NCBI GenBank assembly: GCA_964368625.1
Contig: CAYJBH010000002.1
Location: forward strand, 82,537-146,536
Length of the DNA stretch: 64,000 nucleotides
Reading direction: 5' to 3'
Source of the DNA: CAYJBH01 sp964368625
GTDB taxonomy: Bacteria; Bacillota; Clostridia; Oscillospirales; Ruminococcaceae
Part shown: piece after piece, positions 1 to 8,666 of the stretch
How the letters are laid out: each line of letters begins with the position of its first letter
Numbering within the stretch: position 1 is the first letter of the stretch
Translations under genes and position numbers: made by a program
Notes under the pieces: generated by a model
What the model saw: the letters and a program-made list of their open reading frames with translations, nothing else
Databases searched by the model: none
What the model was told of the DNA's origin: nothing

Positions 1-1288
1 TATCCTTTTGCTTTTGAAGTAGCTTTTTATACTCATCCTCATCGAGTGTGAGCCCATGTTCAGACAAGATTTCTTTTGTTAAGTCTAGCGGGAAACCAAA
101 TGTATCACTAAGTTTAAATGCTATGTCACCACCAAGAATCTTAGTTTTTGATCCAGCTAGCTTATCAATTTCAGCAAGAAGAAGAGTCGAACCGCTATCG
201 ATGGTCTTAGCAAAACGTTCTTCTTCAACGCCTATAACCTTTTTAATGTATACTTCATTCTCTAATAACTCTGGGTATGATTCTTTATTTAGCTGTATTA
301 CAGTATCACTGAGGGTTTGCAAAAACGCTCCGTTTATACCAAGCAATCTGCCGTGTCTTGCTGCACGCCGCAACAATCTACGCAAAACATATCCCCTACC
401 TTCGTTACTTGGGATTACTCCATCACCAACTAAAAACACAGTACTACGTATATGGTCAGTAACAACCCTAACCGAAATATCCTTTGCCTTATCCTGATTA
501 TATGTGTATCCCGCAAGCTCCTCAATCTTGCTAATAATTGAGCGCATTGTATCAACCTCGAATAGGTTACCCACATCCTGCATTACACAGGCGAGACGCT
601 CGAGTCCCATTCCGGTATCAATATTGCCATGTTCCATCTTCTCATAATTGCCTTTGCCATCAGATATGAACTGCGTGAATACAAGGTTCCATACCTCAAC
701 ATACCTATCACATTCACACCCAACCTTGCAATTTTCATCTCCACAACCGTGTTGACTCCCTCGGTCAAAATAGATTTCACTACAGGGGCCGCATGGTCCG
801 GCTCCAATTTCCCAAAAATTATCTTCCTTTCCAAAACGAACCATACGTTCTGTAGGAATGTTTTGCTTCTTTGTCCATATATCATACGCTTCATCATCCT
901 GCTCATAGACAGAAAAGTATAGTTTTTCAAGTGGTATTTCAAGCTCGTTAATGAAAAAATCATACGCATGTTGAATTGCCTCATCTTTGAAATATGCAGC
1001 AAAAGAAAAATTGCCAAGCATCTCAAAAAAAGTACCGTGACGAGCCGTTATACCAACATTTTCAATGTCAGGTGTACGTATACATTTTTGACATGAGGTG
1101 GCTATATTTCCCGGGACATGCTCCTGTCCGAGAAAATATTTTTTTAGCGGAGCCATTCCGGAATTAATTAGTAGTAAACTCTTATCGTCTGACGGAACCA
1201 ATGAAAAGCTACCAAACCTATAGTGGCCACGTTTTTCAAAAAAGGTTAGATATCTCTCACGGAGCTCATTTAGCCCAGTCCATTGCAT
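1..1288 (-). CDS. alaS: Alanyl-tRNA synthetase, N-terminal part (cut by window edge)
   Basis: Charges tRNA-Ala with alanine in the cytoplasm. About 429 codons are visible, covering the class II catalytic core and the start of the tRNA-recognition region; the editing and C-terminal domains lie beyond base 1. The protein starts MQWTGLNELRERY. It shows the AlaRS signatures CQKCIRTPDIENVG, HGTFFEMLGNFSF and GAGPCGPCSEIYFDRG, then RGYVLRRLLRRAARHGR. The ATG at 1288 is preceded by GAGGTG at good spacing. A consensus sigma-A promoter lies upstream (1318-1346), so this is a first or single gene divergent from the Spo0A-like gene. The reading frame is intact throughout the visible part. Confidence 0.97.
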   Translation of the reverse strand, partial: MQWTGLNELRERYLTFFEKRGHYRFGSFSLVPSDDKSLLLINSGMAPLKKYFLGQEHVPGNIATSCQKCIRTPDIENVGITARHGTFFEMLGNFSFAAYFKDEAIQHAYDFFINELEIPLEKLYFSVYEQDDEAYDIWTKKQNIPTERMVRFGKEDNFWEIGAGPCGPCSEIYFDRGSQHGCGDENCKVGCECDRYVEVWNLVFTQFISDGKGNYEKMEHGNIDTGMGLERLACVMQDVGNLFEVDTMRSIISKIEELAGYTYNQDKAKDISVRVVTDHIRSTVFLVGDGVIPSNEGRGYVLRRLLRRAARHGRLLGINGAFLQTLSDTVIQLNKESYPELLENEVYIKKVIGVEEERFAKTIDSGSTLLLAEIDKLAGSKTKILGGDIAFKLSDTFGFPLDLTKEILSEHGLTLDEDEYKKLLQKQKD

Positions 1289-1317
1289 TATACACCTCAT
1301 TGTTATTTTTCCGTATA

Positions 1318-1346
1318 ATTATATAACTTCAGCTGCATTTTGTCAA
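1318..1346 (-). promoter_or_regulatory. Sigma-A promoter of alaS
   Basis: On the minus strand, -35 TTGACA (1341-1346) and -10 TATAAT (1318-1323) are separated by exactly 17 bases. Both hexamers match the consensus perfectly. I saw no T-box or other leader structure between it and alaS; the leader would be only about 20-25 bases. Confidence 0.9.
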
Positions 1347-1494
1347 TATAACACTGCTTTCTTTCAGGTTAATGTTTTTGCTTTGTATAACATGTATAAT
1401 TCTATAGTTTTTTTATTAATTTAAAAATTAAATTAAAACATAAACAAAAAATATATTTTTTTATGTGCTAAACATAGAAATATTACTGTTTTTA

Positions 1495-1523
1495 TTGTCA
1501 AAAATTGTAATTAGTGGTATTAT
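1495..1523 (+). promoter_or_regulatory. Sigma-A promoter of the spo0A-like gene
   Basis: TTGTCA (1495-1500), a 17-base spacer, then TATTAT (1518-1523). Transcription would begin near 1530, leaving a leader of about 80 bases that carries AGGAG at 1575-1579 and two very short reading frames before the ATG at 1611. Confidence 0.75.
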
Positions 1524-1610
1524 TCTAATATAAAATAAACATTTCTTAGTAGAATAATTAATTAAACTACTATTAGGAGTGGCATCCTTATTCGATGTCA
1601 ATATGAATCA

Positions 1611-2387
1611 ATGGAAGCTACAAAAATAAAAATGCTAATTAATGAATCCGATTGTATCTCATCAAAGCGATGCCAAGAACTTCTTTGGCGGGCTGATATT
1701 GAGGCCGATTTGTGTTGCACTGACGGTATTGGTTTATTAAATAGAATAAACTCTGTAAATTATGACCTGTTGCTAACCGATGTGTTTGTTCCTGCTATTG
1801 ATGCAGTTAGATTAAAAAAGTTATATGATAAAAGGTCTTGTCGTCCACTTAAATTTTATGGTTTATTACAGGCAAGTAACAGAGATATTGAAACAACAAT
1901 TATTAACGCAAATTTTTCTTACTACTTTATAAAACCACGTGATGAGTCAATAGTTGCATCTACTATAGTCGAGCAACTATCACGAGATAGATATGGTTTG
2001 AATCCATTTGATAAAAACGATGAGATCATATTGGCAATGCTAAGAAATCTAAATATTTCTTCTGACCATTTAGGTTTTCATTATGCTTACTATTCTGTTC
2101 TTCTTTATATTGAGTATGCCGATGTTTCTTTATCAATTACTAAAATTGTATACCCAATGGTTGCTAAAAAATATAACACTACTGCCGGATTGGTTGAAAA
2201 AACAATTAGGGCTTCAATTGAATCTTCTTGGAGCTTAGCTAATCCAATTTACCAAAGTAAATATTTTGGGTATAGTAATCAAGACGATAAAAAACGTCCC
2301 ACTAATCTTCAATTTATATCTACCCTAGCAAGCAATGTCCAGCTACAAAATAGGCGCGTTAAGCGTATTAATTTCGCCATGTCTTAA
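1611..2387 (+). CDS. Spo0A-like response regulator
   Basis: 258 residues: a receiver-like domain (about 1-120) and a Spo0A-type DNA-binding domain (about 135-245). The C-terminal half keeps Spo0A signatures: a SITKIVYP segment, AKKYNTTAGLVEKTIR, and a PTNLQFI segment like the PTNSEFI of Spo0A. In the receiver, the probable phospho-acceptor is D57 (DLLLTDVFVP) and the conserved lysine is K108 (FIKP). The N-terminal acidic pair, DD in Bacillus subtilis Spo0A, reads N11-E12 here. The hinge is shorter than in the Bacillus protein. By family knowledge it would control entry into sporulation or stationary phase; whether it is the main Spo0A or a paralogue cannot be told from this window. The ATG at 1611 aligns with the Spo0A start, although the nearest AGGAG is 31 bases upstream. 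It is monocistronic, closed by a terminator. Confidence 0.85.
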   Translation: MEATKIKMLINESDCISSKRCQELLWRADIEADLCCTDGIGLLNRINSVNYDLLLTDVFVPAIDAVRLKKLYDKRSCRPLKFYGLLQASNRDIETTIINANFSYYFIKPRDESIVASTIVEQLSRDRYGLNPFDKNDEIILAMLRNLNISSDHLGFHYAYYSVLLYIEYADVSLSITKIVYPMVAKKYNTTAGLVEKTIRASIESSWSLANPIYQSKYFGYSNQDDKKRPTNLQFISTLASNVQLQNRRVKRINFAMS

Positions 2388-2404
2388 CACATAGTTCTAC
2401 ATAT

Positions 2405-2445
2405 AACCGTATGTTGTTACACCATCTGACATACGGTTGTTTTTG
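2405..2445 (+). terminator. Rho-independent terminator after the spo0A-like gene
   Basis: A perfect 10-base inverted repeat, AACCGTATGT (2405-2414) and ACATACGGTT (2429-2438), is followed by GTTTTT. It closes the single-gene unit and lies directly before the next promoter. Confidence 0.85.
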
Positions 2446-2446
2446 C

Positions 2447-2475
2447 TTGACTTAAACTAATAACTGTGCTATAAT
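2447..2475 (+). promoter_or_regulatory. Sigma-A promoter of the surface-polymer operon
   Basis: TTGACT (2447-2452), 17 bases, TATAAT (2470-2475). It lies right after the preceding terminator and drives the lipoprotein gene at 2516 and probably the genes to 6194, since I see no other promoter or terminator between them. Confidence 0.85.
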
Positions 2476-2515
2476 TATACGAAATATTTTCATAAAAAGG
2501 GTTGCTTTAATAACA

Positions 2516-2989
2516 ATGACGGTGATTTCATTTATTAAAAAAATATTTTTATTATTGGTTTTAATAACCTTAGCAACAATAGTTTTATCCGGATGTTCTC
2601 CAAGCTATATTGATGGTAGCTACCGAGTTGAATTCAGCGACTTTGATAGCCTCGGATTTAAGGAGTATGTCATAGCTGAAGTTGTAAACGGTGATGTAGT
2701 TTCGGTTAGCATTGGAGCTGTTGACAGCGAAGGTGTTACAAAAACTGATAATGAAGATTATAGAACCGCAATGCAACTAGCTACCGGAACAACACCCGAA
2801 GATGTTTACGACACCCTTGACGGAAGATATTTATTATTAGCACAGAATAAAGACCTTGAGGGAACAGTTGATGCCATTGCCGGAGCTACACTTTCCTCAA
2901 ATAATTACGCTGTCCTGTTTGATGAGTTGCAGAACTCTTTTGTTACCGGAGAGACGTTGGTTGTTATTGATAATCTGATAGAGGAATAA
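2516..2989 (+). CDS. Lipoprotein with FMN-binding-like domain
   Basis: 157 residues. A hydrophobic N-terminus ends in the lipobox LSGC (Cys about 27), so the mature protein is probably a lipoprotein on the outer face of the membrane. The rest resembles the small FMN-binding domain seen in RnfG/NqrC-type and pheromone-lipoprotein proteins. It has YIDGSYRVEFSDFD, then a segment like 'VVNGDVVSVSI', and near the end DAIAGATLSS, which corresponds to the [SD]GAT[LFY][ST]S flavin-attachment motif. Covalent FMN is therefore possible but not shown. It is first in the operon with a DUF4358-like lipoprotein, an MBOAT acyltransferase and a DHHW protein. The AAAGGG ribosome site before the ATG is rather distant. 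Confidence 0.75.
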   Translation: MTVISFIKKIFLLLVLITLATIVLSGCSPSYIDGSYRVEFSDFDSLGFKEYVIAEVVNGDVVSVSIGAVDSEGVTKTDNEDYRTAMQLATGTTPEDVYDTLDGRYLLLAQNKDLEGTVDAIAGATLSSNNYAVLFDELQNSFVTGETLVVIDNLIEE

Positions 2990-3053
2990 TTGCATACCAA
3001 CAATTAAAAGGAAGATACTAACATAAGAATAACTATAAGATTAGGAGAAAATA

Positions 3054-3665
3054 ATGAAAAAGATTTTTATTTTATTAATGTCTGTCGTGCTTTTTTTAAC
3101 CTTAACAGCATGTAGTGACAATAACGATACAGCTGCTTATGACGATCTGAACACAACCAGCTCTGATGAGGGTTTGAATTCACAGTATCAAATAGTTACC
3201 GATGCAATTGAAGCAATATATGCTGATGGTACTCCAGACACTACCCAAGATGTTATTGATGCGGTTACTGCAGTAATGCCGGTGCAGATGCCCACCCAGA
3301 TGGATGATCAATTTATGCAGTTTTTGGGAATAGACCTTACAAATGTTCTTGAATATTCGGGTGTCATCTCAGGGGTTAATGTCTCATCTGACGAATTGAT
3401 AGTAATACGTGCAAACGACGGTATGGTAGATTCGGTTGTTACATTTTTAACCGAACGTCGCGATGCAAGGACAAAAGAATTTGAAACTTATCTTGCCGAT
3501 CAACACGAAAAAGCAAAGTATGGAAAAATATTTGTGTACGGTAATGATGTTATTCTTGCAATAATGGGCGATACTCAACAATATGACATGTTTGAAGATT
3601 CCGGCGAAGCGGAGCCTATGTTACCTGAAGATGAGATACCGGTGGCAGATATTCCGGTTGCCTAA
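3054..3665 (+). CDS. DUF4358-type lipoprotein
   Basis: 203 residues. The signal peptide ends in a lipobox (LTAC, Cys 20), followed by an acidic, Ser/Thr-rich linker. The folded part (about 45-170) contains 'DGMVDSVVTFLTERRDART' and then 'YGKIFVYGNDVILAIMGD', which fits the DUF4358 family of Clostridia. Proteins of this family are often encoded beside MBOAT and DHHW genes, as here, so a role on the cell surface in the same acyl-transfer process is inferred; no activity is known to me. The tail is acidic and proline-rich. AGGAG stands upstream of the ATG. The gap of about 65 bases to the preceding lipoprotein gene shows no terminator. Confidence 0.7.
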   Translation: MKKIFILLMSVVLFLTLTACSDNNDTAAYDDLNTTSSDEGLNSQYQIVTDAIEAIYADGTPDTTQDVIDAVTAVMPVQMPTQMDDQFMQFLGIDLTNVLEYSGVISGVNVSSDELIVIRANDGMVDSVVTFLTERRDARTKEFETYLADQHEKAKYGKIFVYGNDVILAIMGDTQQYDMFEDSGEAEPMLPEDEIPVADIPVA

Positions 3666-3687
3666 CAACTAAACGGGGGCGAGTAGC

Positions 3688-5070
3688 TTGGTATTTAGTA
3701 GCCTTACATTTTTATTTAAATTTTTGCCGATAGCGCTCGGAGTTTATTATCTCCTGCCCTATCGGCTAAAAAACGGTTGGCTTTTTGCCGTTAGTCTAGT
3801 TTTTTATTCATGGGGTGAAGTTCGCTACTTCCCAATAATGATAGCATCAACCGTTGTTGATTACCTGCTTTCAAACCTTATTAAAAAGTTTGATGAAAAC
3901 ATTAAACTACGTAAATTTTTTCTTTTGCTGTCGATTATATTTAATCTTGGCATGCTTTTCTATTTTAAGTATACCGATTTCTTCATTTCTAACATTAACG
4001 CTTTATCCGGCATTGGAATTCCTTTATTAGAGTTAACACTACCACTTGGAATTAGCTTCTATACCTTCCAAACCATGTCTTACACAATTGATGTTTACCG
4101 TAGAAAGGTAGAGCCGGAACGCAATATTATTAATTTTGGTGCTTATGTAACAATGTTTCCTCAGCTTATTGCCGGTCCAATTGTAAAATATACCGATGTT
4201 GCCGATAGACTTAACATGAAAAAGGGCCGTATTGATCTTCCCAGGATTGAAGAAGGCATAAAGTTATTTATCTTCGGCCTTGCCAAAAAGGTTCTTATTG
4301 CAAATAGTGTAGGCGCACTATGGACAGAGGTAGGAGTGCTTGGCTATTCAGAAGTATCAACACCGCTATCATGGTTAGGCATTTTAGCATACTCTCTTCA
4401 AATTTACTTTGATTTTTCCGGCTACTCTTTAATGGCAATCGGACTTGGTAAAATGATGGGCTTCGATTTTCCCGATAACTTTAATCTCCCCTATATCAGC
4501 CGGTCGATAACCGAGTTTTGGCGACGTTGGCATATGACACTTTCCGGTTGGTTTAGAGAATACGTTTATATTCCTCTTGGCGGAAACCGAAACGGTTTAA
4601 AGCGACAGATATTAAACTTATTTATTGTTTGGGGTTTAACAGGCTTTTGGCATGGGGCTGATTGGAACTTCATCTTGTGGGGCTTATACTATTTTATCTT
4701 GCTTACTGCAGAAAAACTGTTCCTCCTTAAGTTTTTAGAAAAACATAAAATCTTTGGCCATATATATTCAATATTTGCAATAGTTGTTGGATGGGCCCTC
4801 TTTGCAGTTGTTGGGCTTGATGATTTAACAACATTTCTTTCCTCTATGTTTATACCGCAAGACGGAATTGGAGCTATTTATTTCCTTAGAAATTACGCCG
4901 TGATTATGATTATAGGTGTAGTATGCTCTACCTCTCTCCCAACAGTTATATTCAATAAGCTTTCCAGATGGAAATTTGCTCAAGCACTACTATTAATGTT
5001 AATGCTTATCGCCTGTGTTGCATATCTGGTCGATGCTACATTTAACCCGTTTTTATACTTTAGATTCTAG
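3688..5070 (+). CDS. MBOAT-family O-acyltransferase (AlgI/DltB-like)
   Basis: 460-residue polytopic membrane protein of the MBOAT family, which moves acyl (often acetyl) groups across the membrane onto extracellular polysaccharides or teichoic acids. Family landmarks are LPLGISFYTFQTMSY, FPQLIAGPIV, EFWRRWHMTLSGWFREYVY and GFWHGADWNF. The catalytic histidine should be H322 in the last of these, and H282 lies in RRWH. About 10 membrane segments are evident. The start is TTG 3688, seven bases after a GGGGGC ribosome site. The next gene encodes a DHHW protein, the usual extracytoplasmic partner of AlgI-type MBOATs. The substrate cannot be deduced: no alginate, dlt or capsule genes are nearby. 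Confidence 0.93.
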   Translation: MVFSSLTFLFKFLPIALGVYYLLPYRLKNGWLFAVSLVFYSWGEVRYFPIMIASTVVDYLLSNLIKKFDENIKLRKFFLLLSIIFNLGMLFYFKYTDFFISNINALSGIGIPLLELTLPLGISFYTFQTMSYTIDVYRRKVEPERNIINFGAYVTMFPQLIAGPIVKYTDVADRLNMKKGRIDLPRIEEGIKLFIFGLAKKVLIANSVGALWTEVGVLGYSEVSTPLSWLGILAYSLQIYFDFSGYSLMAIGLGKMMGFDFPDNFNLPYISRSITEFWRRWHMTLSGWFREYVYIPLGGNRNGLKRQILNLFIVWGLTGFWHGADWNFILWGLYYFILLTAEKLFLLKFLEKHKIFGHIYSIFAIVVGWALFAVVGLDDLTTFLSSMFIPQDGIGAIYFLRNYAVIMIIGVVCSTSLPTVIFNKLSRWKFAQALLLMLMLIACVAYLVDATFNPFLYFRF

Positions 5071-5087
5071 GAAAGGAGAGTGTGAGA

Positions 5088-6194
5088 GTGAATAACCTAA
5101 AGAAAGTATTTCGCTATCCTTTAATAATTATTTTTATGGGTTTTATATTTTTTTATGCCCTCTTTGATAGCTTAGCTGAGGAGCGAAATTTTTCAGATCT
5201 TGAAAACAGGGTACTAACTACCTTTCCAAAATTTTCATGGCAGGAATTATTAAACAATGAATATACACCTAAATTTGAAGAGTATGTTAATGATCAGTTC
5301 TTGTTACGAGACAGCTGGATTGATCTTAAAAGCAGACTAGAGTGGCTGTTAACTAAGGTTGAAAACAATGGTATTCTATATGGCGATAACAACCAACTTT
5401 ATGCGAAATTATTTAGCTTAGATAATGAACAGCTGGAAAAAAACTTGAACGCACTTGCTGGGTTCACCGAGCGTGAAGGAGATAAGGTAAGTGTTATGAT
5501 AGTACCGGTTGCTAGCAATATATTAAGTGACGGATTACCGGCAAATCCTCCTATGGTAGATGAAAACGCATTGATTGACACCATTTATGAACATGCACAA
5601 TCTGCAAATGTAATAGACGTCCGTCCTACCCTAACCGAGCATAATGATGAATATATATATTACCGCACCGACCATCATTGGACGAGCTATGGTGCTTACA
5701 TTGCCTATCTTGAGTATGCTAATATTAAAGGATTAACGGCATTTGACATTGATGAACACGATGCTGTTACTGTAGATAATTTTTTTGGAACAAATTATTC
5801 AAAATGTAAATATTTTGCAGCCGTACCTGATGTTTTAACATACTATGATATCGATAATACTATGGTATTGGGTGAGGAGGAGTTGTCGCTTTATGATACT
5901 ACTAAGCTTTCAACTGTAGATAAGTATGCAACATTTTTACATGGAAACTACGGCTTTTTAACGGTTAACGGTGATGGAGAAGGAAAGGTTTTGGTAGTGA
6001 AGGACAGCTATGCAAATAGTTTTATCCCCTATCTTACAGCTAGCTATGAAAGCATTGATGTAATCGATTTTAGACTTTACAACAACAGCGTTTCACAGTT
6101 AATGGAGCAAAACAACTACGACGATGTTCTTATCCTTTATAACAGCACGACATTTGCTGAGGATGGAAATTTTGCAAAAATATTATTTAATTGA
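5088..6194 (+). CDS. DHHW-family protein, partner of the MBOAT acyltransferase
   Basis: 368 residues from GTG 5088, which sits 9 bases after AAGGAG; GTG 5082 is in frame but only 3 bases from it. One N-terminal membrane segment is followed by an extracytoplasmic domain related to the SGNH/AlgX/DltD-like acetyltransferase partners. The hallmark DHHW occurs in YYRTDHHWTSYGAY (about residue 195). Further features are VPVASNILSDGLP and LVVKDSYANSF near the C-terminus, where Asp/Ser would complete an SGNH-like active site. Inference: the MBOAT delivers an acyl group across the membrane and this protein places it on the polymer. It is the last gene of the unit. Confidence 0.85.
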   Translation: MNNLKKVFRYPLIIIFMGFIFFYALFDSLAEERNFSDLENRVLTTFPKFSWQELLNNEYTPKFEEYVNDQFLLRDSWIDLKSRLEWLLTKVENNGILYGDNNQLYAKLFSLDNEQLEKNLNALAGFTEREGDKVSVMIVPVASNILSDGLPANPPMVDENALIDTIYEHAQSANVIDVRPTLTEHNDEYIYYRTDHHWTSYGAYIAYLEYANIKGLTAFDIDEHDAVTVDNFFGTNYSKCKYFAAVPDVLTYYDIDNTMVLGEEELSLYDTTKLSTVDKYATFLHGNYGFLTVNGDGEGKVLVVKDSYANSFIPYLTASYESIDVIDFRLYNNSVSQLMEQNNYDDVLILYNSTTFAEDGNFAKILFN

Positions 6195-6223
6195 TTGCAA
6201 TTTAAAAGAACTTGTGTTAAAAT
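6195..6223 (+). promoter_or_regulatory. Promoter of secG-rnr
   Basis: TTGCAA (6195-6200), 17-base spacer ending TGT, then TAAAAT (6218-6223), an extended -10 form. The -35 overlaps the end of the preceding gene. A small hairpin (GCACCT/AGGTGC, 6244-6258) lies in the leader before AGGAG. Confidence 0.6.
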
Positions 6224-6281
6224 ATAAAGTACACGTAACAAATGCACCTAACAGGTGCGGCTAACAAGGAGAATAAATTAG

Positions 6282-6530
6282 ATGTCGGCATTAGAAATTA
6301 TAAGTGGAATTATATTAATTATTAGTTGCATAGTAATCATTGTGTTAGTAATGTTGCAAGAGTCTAAAGGAAACGGCCTTGCCGGGGCTATCGGTGGTGG
6401 TGAAATGTTAGATGCTACAAACAGACCAACAAGCCGTGAAGCTATCCTTGCAAAATTTACAAAAATTGCAGCAATCATATTTTTTGTATTAACACTTGCA
6501 GTAGGGCTTTTCAGCATATATTTAAAATAA
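6282..6530 (+). CDS. secG: Preprotein translocase subunit SecG
   Basis: 82 residues with two membrane segments (about 5-25 and 58-80) joined by a polar loop. The loop holds VLVMLQESKGNGLAGAIGGG, the signature of SecG, the small subunit of the SecYEG export channel. The start ATG is preceded by AGGAG. It lies 6 bases before rnr, the common secG-rnr order of Firmicutes. smpB and ssrA, which often follow, are not in this window. Confidence 0.95.
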   Translation: MSALEIISGIILIISCIVIIVLVMLQESKGNGLAGAIGGGEMLDATNRPTSREAILAKFTKIAAIIFFVLTLAVGLFSIYLK

Positions 6531-6536
6531 CCGCCT

Positions 6537-8648
6537 ATGTCTTTAAAGGATAGGCTGATTAAGCGAATAAAAGATAAACCTTCAAGCAAACAAGAGTTGA
6601 AGGTTTATTTTAAGTTTGACAACAGGATAGATAAAATTCTTTCCCGCTTAATTTCCAAAGGGAAAGTTGCTAAGAAAGATGGCAAGTTTTTATATATCAA
6701 ATCAGAAAAAGCTAACAATAAAAAGAAAAAAAACATCACTGCTATCGAAGCTGTTGTTGTTAAGCATACCGGAACGTATGCATTTGCAACACCTTTAGAT
6801 GGTGGTGATGATTATTTTATACCCGGACGTGAGTTAGGAATGGTCCTTGTTGGTGATAAGGTTCTATTATCACCCGAAAGAAGAGACGGACGGGAATTTG
6901 CACGGATTATATCTATTTTAGAACAAAACAACCGTGTTACCGGCTCTGTTGTAGAACATAATTATAAGCTTTCTTTGCAGCTAGAAGGGTATAACGGTTC
7001 AATTATAGTTCCAATAAAAAAATCCGGTACTTTGCAACCTAGCGTGGGAGAGATTGTTGCCGCTGAAATCGTATCTCGTAAAGATAATTCGTTCCGCTGT
7101 ATAGTTAAAAGAAGATTTGGTGAGGCATCTTCGGCAATATCTTCTGCTAAATCTATCATATATAACCAAAAACTACACACTCACTTTAATGCTAATGTTA
7201 AGGCTGAAGTTAATAATATTGTTGCGGATTTCGATAAAAATTCTTCAAAAATTTCTGATAATAGAATAGACCTTCGAGACGCCTTGATTTTCACCATTGA
7301 TGGCGTGGACACAAAGGATATAGATGACGCTGTTTCACTTCAAAAAACTGTAAACGGTTATCTTTTGGGTGTGCATATAGCAGATGTTAGCCATTATGTT
7401 GGGCTTGACTCTGCACTTGCAAACGAAGCCTATGAACGTCAATACTCTTTTTACTACCCCACAGGCGTGATACCCATGCTACCTACAGAATTATCTAACG
7501 GTGTTTGTTCCCTTTCTCCTAAGGTGGACAGACTTTGCTTTTCATGTGTGATGGAACTTTCAAACTCCGGAGAGTTAATTGCTAGTAGCTTTGTTAAAAC
7601 AGTTATTCGTTCAAGAGTACAGGGTGTATACAGTGAAGTTAATGCAATATTAGACGGTACTGCAGACGCATCAGTTAAAAACAAATATCGTGGCTGTATT
7701 ACGGTTTTAAAAAGCATGTTAAAGCTTGCATCAATTTTAAACAAAAATCGTGAGAATGATGGCGCCATCGATTTTAACTTAAAAGAGACCGGTTACAAAA
7801 TAGAAAATGATAAGGTTGATTCGATATACTTTAAGGAACGTGGTAAATCCGAAGGCATTATAGAAGAGTTTATGCTTATGGCTAATCGTTCTACAGCTAT
7901 TGTTTCCAAAGAGATTGGTCTACCGATTATATATCGTGTTCATGCTTCACCAAACCTAGAGCGCTTAGATAGCGTTATAAAGACGCTTTCAACCATTAGT
8001 AACGAAAATGTTAATATTAATACTGCAGATATTAAGAGTAAAGATGTTTCTACATTAATAAATAAGTTTAGCAACACTCAATTTGAGCATTATGCTAACA
8101 ACGCTATTTTAAGATGCATGGCTAAGGCTGAATACTCCGGTAAATCAGGTCTGCATTTTGGTCTTGCTACCGAGGACTACTGCCATTTCACTTCACCTAT
8201 TCGTAGATATTCTGATTTATTTACCCATCATATACTATCAAGCTTCGTAGATAAACAACCACAGCGAAAGATTATTTCTAGCTTTGGCGAGCGAGCGGTT
8301 GCCGTTAGCATGAAGGCAAATACACAGGAAGAGCTTTTTGTTCGTACCGAAAGATTGGTTAACGACTGTTTTAAAGCCGAGGCAATGGCTGAACATATTG
8401 GTAACTCTTTTTGCGGAACCATTAACGGTGTGACCGAAAATTCTGTTTTTGTATTGCTCGATAATTCTGCCGAAGGTAGAATTTCTATATCTGACTTATC
8501 AGAAGAGTATCTACAGATTGATGAAAATTATCGTTTATACAGCAACGACGGAAGTATTGAGTATAGAATTGGAGACAGAATAACCGTAACTGTTGTAGCT
8601 GTACGGGTTGACATAGGACAAATTGATTTGGTTCCAGAAAAAAAATAA
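6537..8648 (+). CDS. rnr: Ribonuclease R
   Basis: 703 residues; a 3'-to-5' exoribonuclease that degrades structured RNA. Domain order is an N-terminal winged helix (about 1-60), cold-shock-like domains (65-220), the RNB catalytic domain (about 240-560) and a C-terminal S1 domain (about 620-700). The catalytic aspartates are visible as D255, D261, D263 and D264 in IDGVDTKDIDDAVSL. Other RNB landmarks are YPTGVIPMLPTELSNGVCSL and HFGLATEDYCHFTSPIRRYSDL. The ATG has almost no ribosome site and begins 6 bases after the secG stop, so translation is probably coupled to secG. Confidence 0.96.
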   Translation: MSLKDRLIKRIKDKPSSKQELKVYFKFDNRIDKILSRLISKGKVAKKDGKFLYIKSEKANNKKKKNITAIEAVVVKHTGTYAFATPLDGGDDYFIPGRELGMVLVGDKVLLSPERRDGREFARIISILEQNNRVTGSVVEHNYKLSLQLEGYNGSIIVPIKKSGTLQPSVGEIVAAEIVSRKDNSFRCIVKRRFGEASSAISSAKSIIYNQKLHTHFNANVKAEVNNIVADFDKNSSKISDNRIDLRDALIFTIDGVDTKDIDDAVSLQKTVNGYLLGVHIADVSHYVGLDSALANEAYERQYSFYYPTGVIPMLPTELSNGVCSLSPKVDRLCFSCVMELSNSGELIASSFVKTVIRSRVQGVYSEVNAILDGTADASVKNKYRGCITVLKSMLKLASILNKNRENDGAIDFNLKETGYKIENDKVDSIYFKERGKSEGIIEEFMLMANRSTAIVSKEIGLPIIYRVHASPNLERLDSVIKTLSTISNENVNINTADIKSKDVSTLINKFSNTQFEHYANNAILRCMAKAEYSGKSGLHFGLATEDYCHFTSPIRRYSDLFTHHILSSFVDKQPQRKIISSFGERAVAVSMKANTQEELFVRTERLVNDCFKAEAMAEHIGNSFCGTINGVTENSVFVLLDNSAEGRISISDLSEEYLQIDENYRLYSNDGSIEYRIGDRITVTVVAVRVDIGQIDLVPEKK

Positions 8649-8666
8649 CGCCTAACCAACCATTAA

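Larger units (their letters stand above)
1289..1610. other. Divergent intergenic region between alaS and the spo0A-like gene
   Basis: These 322 bases hold the alaS promoter (minus strand) and the promoter of the Spo0A-like gene (plus strand), separated by a very AT-rich stretch around 1400-1490. I found no additional coding sequence, tRNA or riboswitch-like fold here, and no clear 0A box (TGTCGAA type). Confidence 0.7.

Noticed and set aside
583..1026. Open frames of 147 and 97 codons on both strands inside the alaS region
   Set aside because: alaS occupies the region with a fully conserved protein sequence in another frame; these are shadows.
6244..6258. Six-base hairpin in the secG leader
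   Set aside because: Short stem with a three-base loop and no T-run; too little to call a riboswitch or attenuator.
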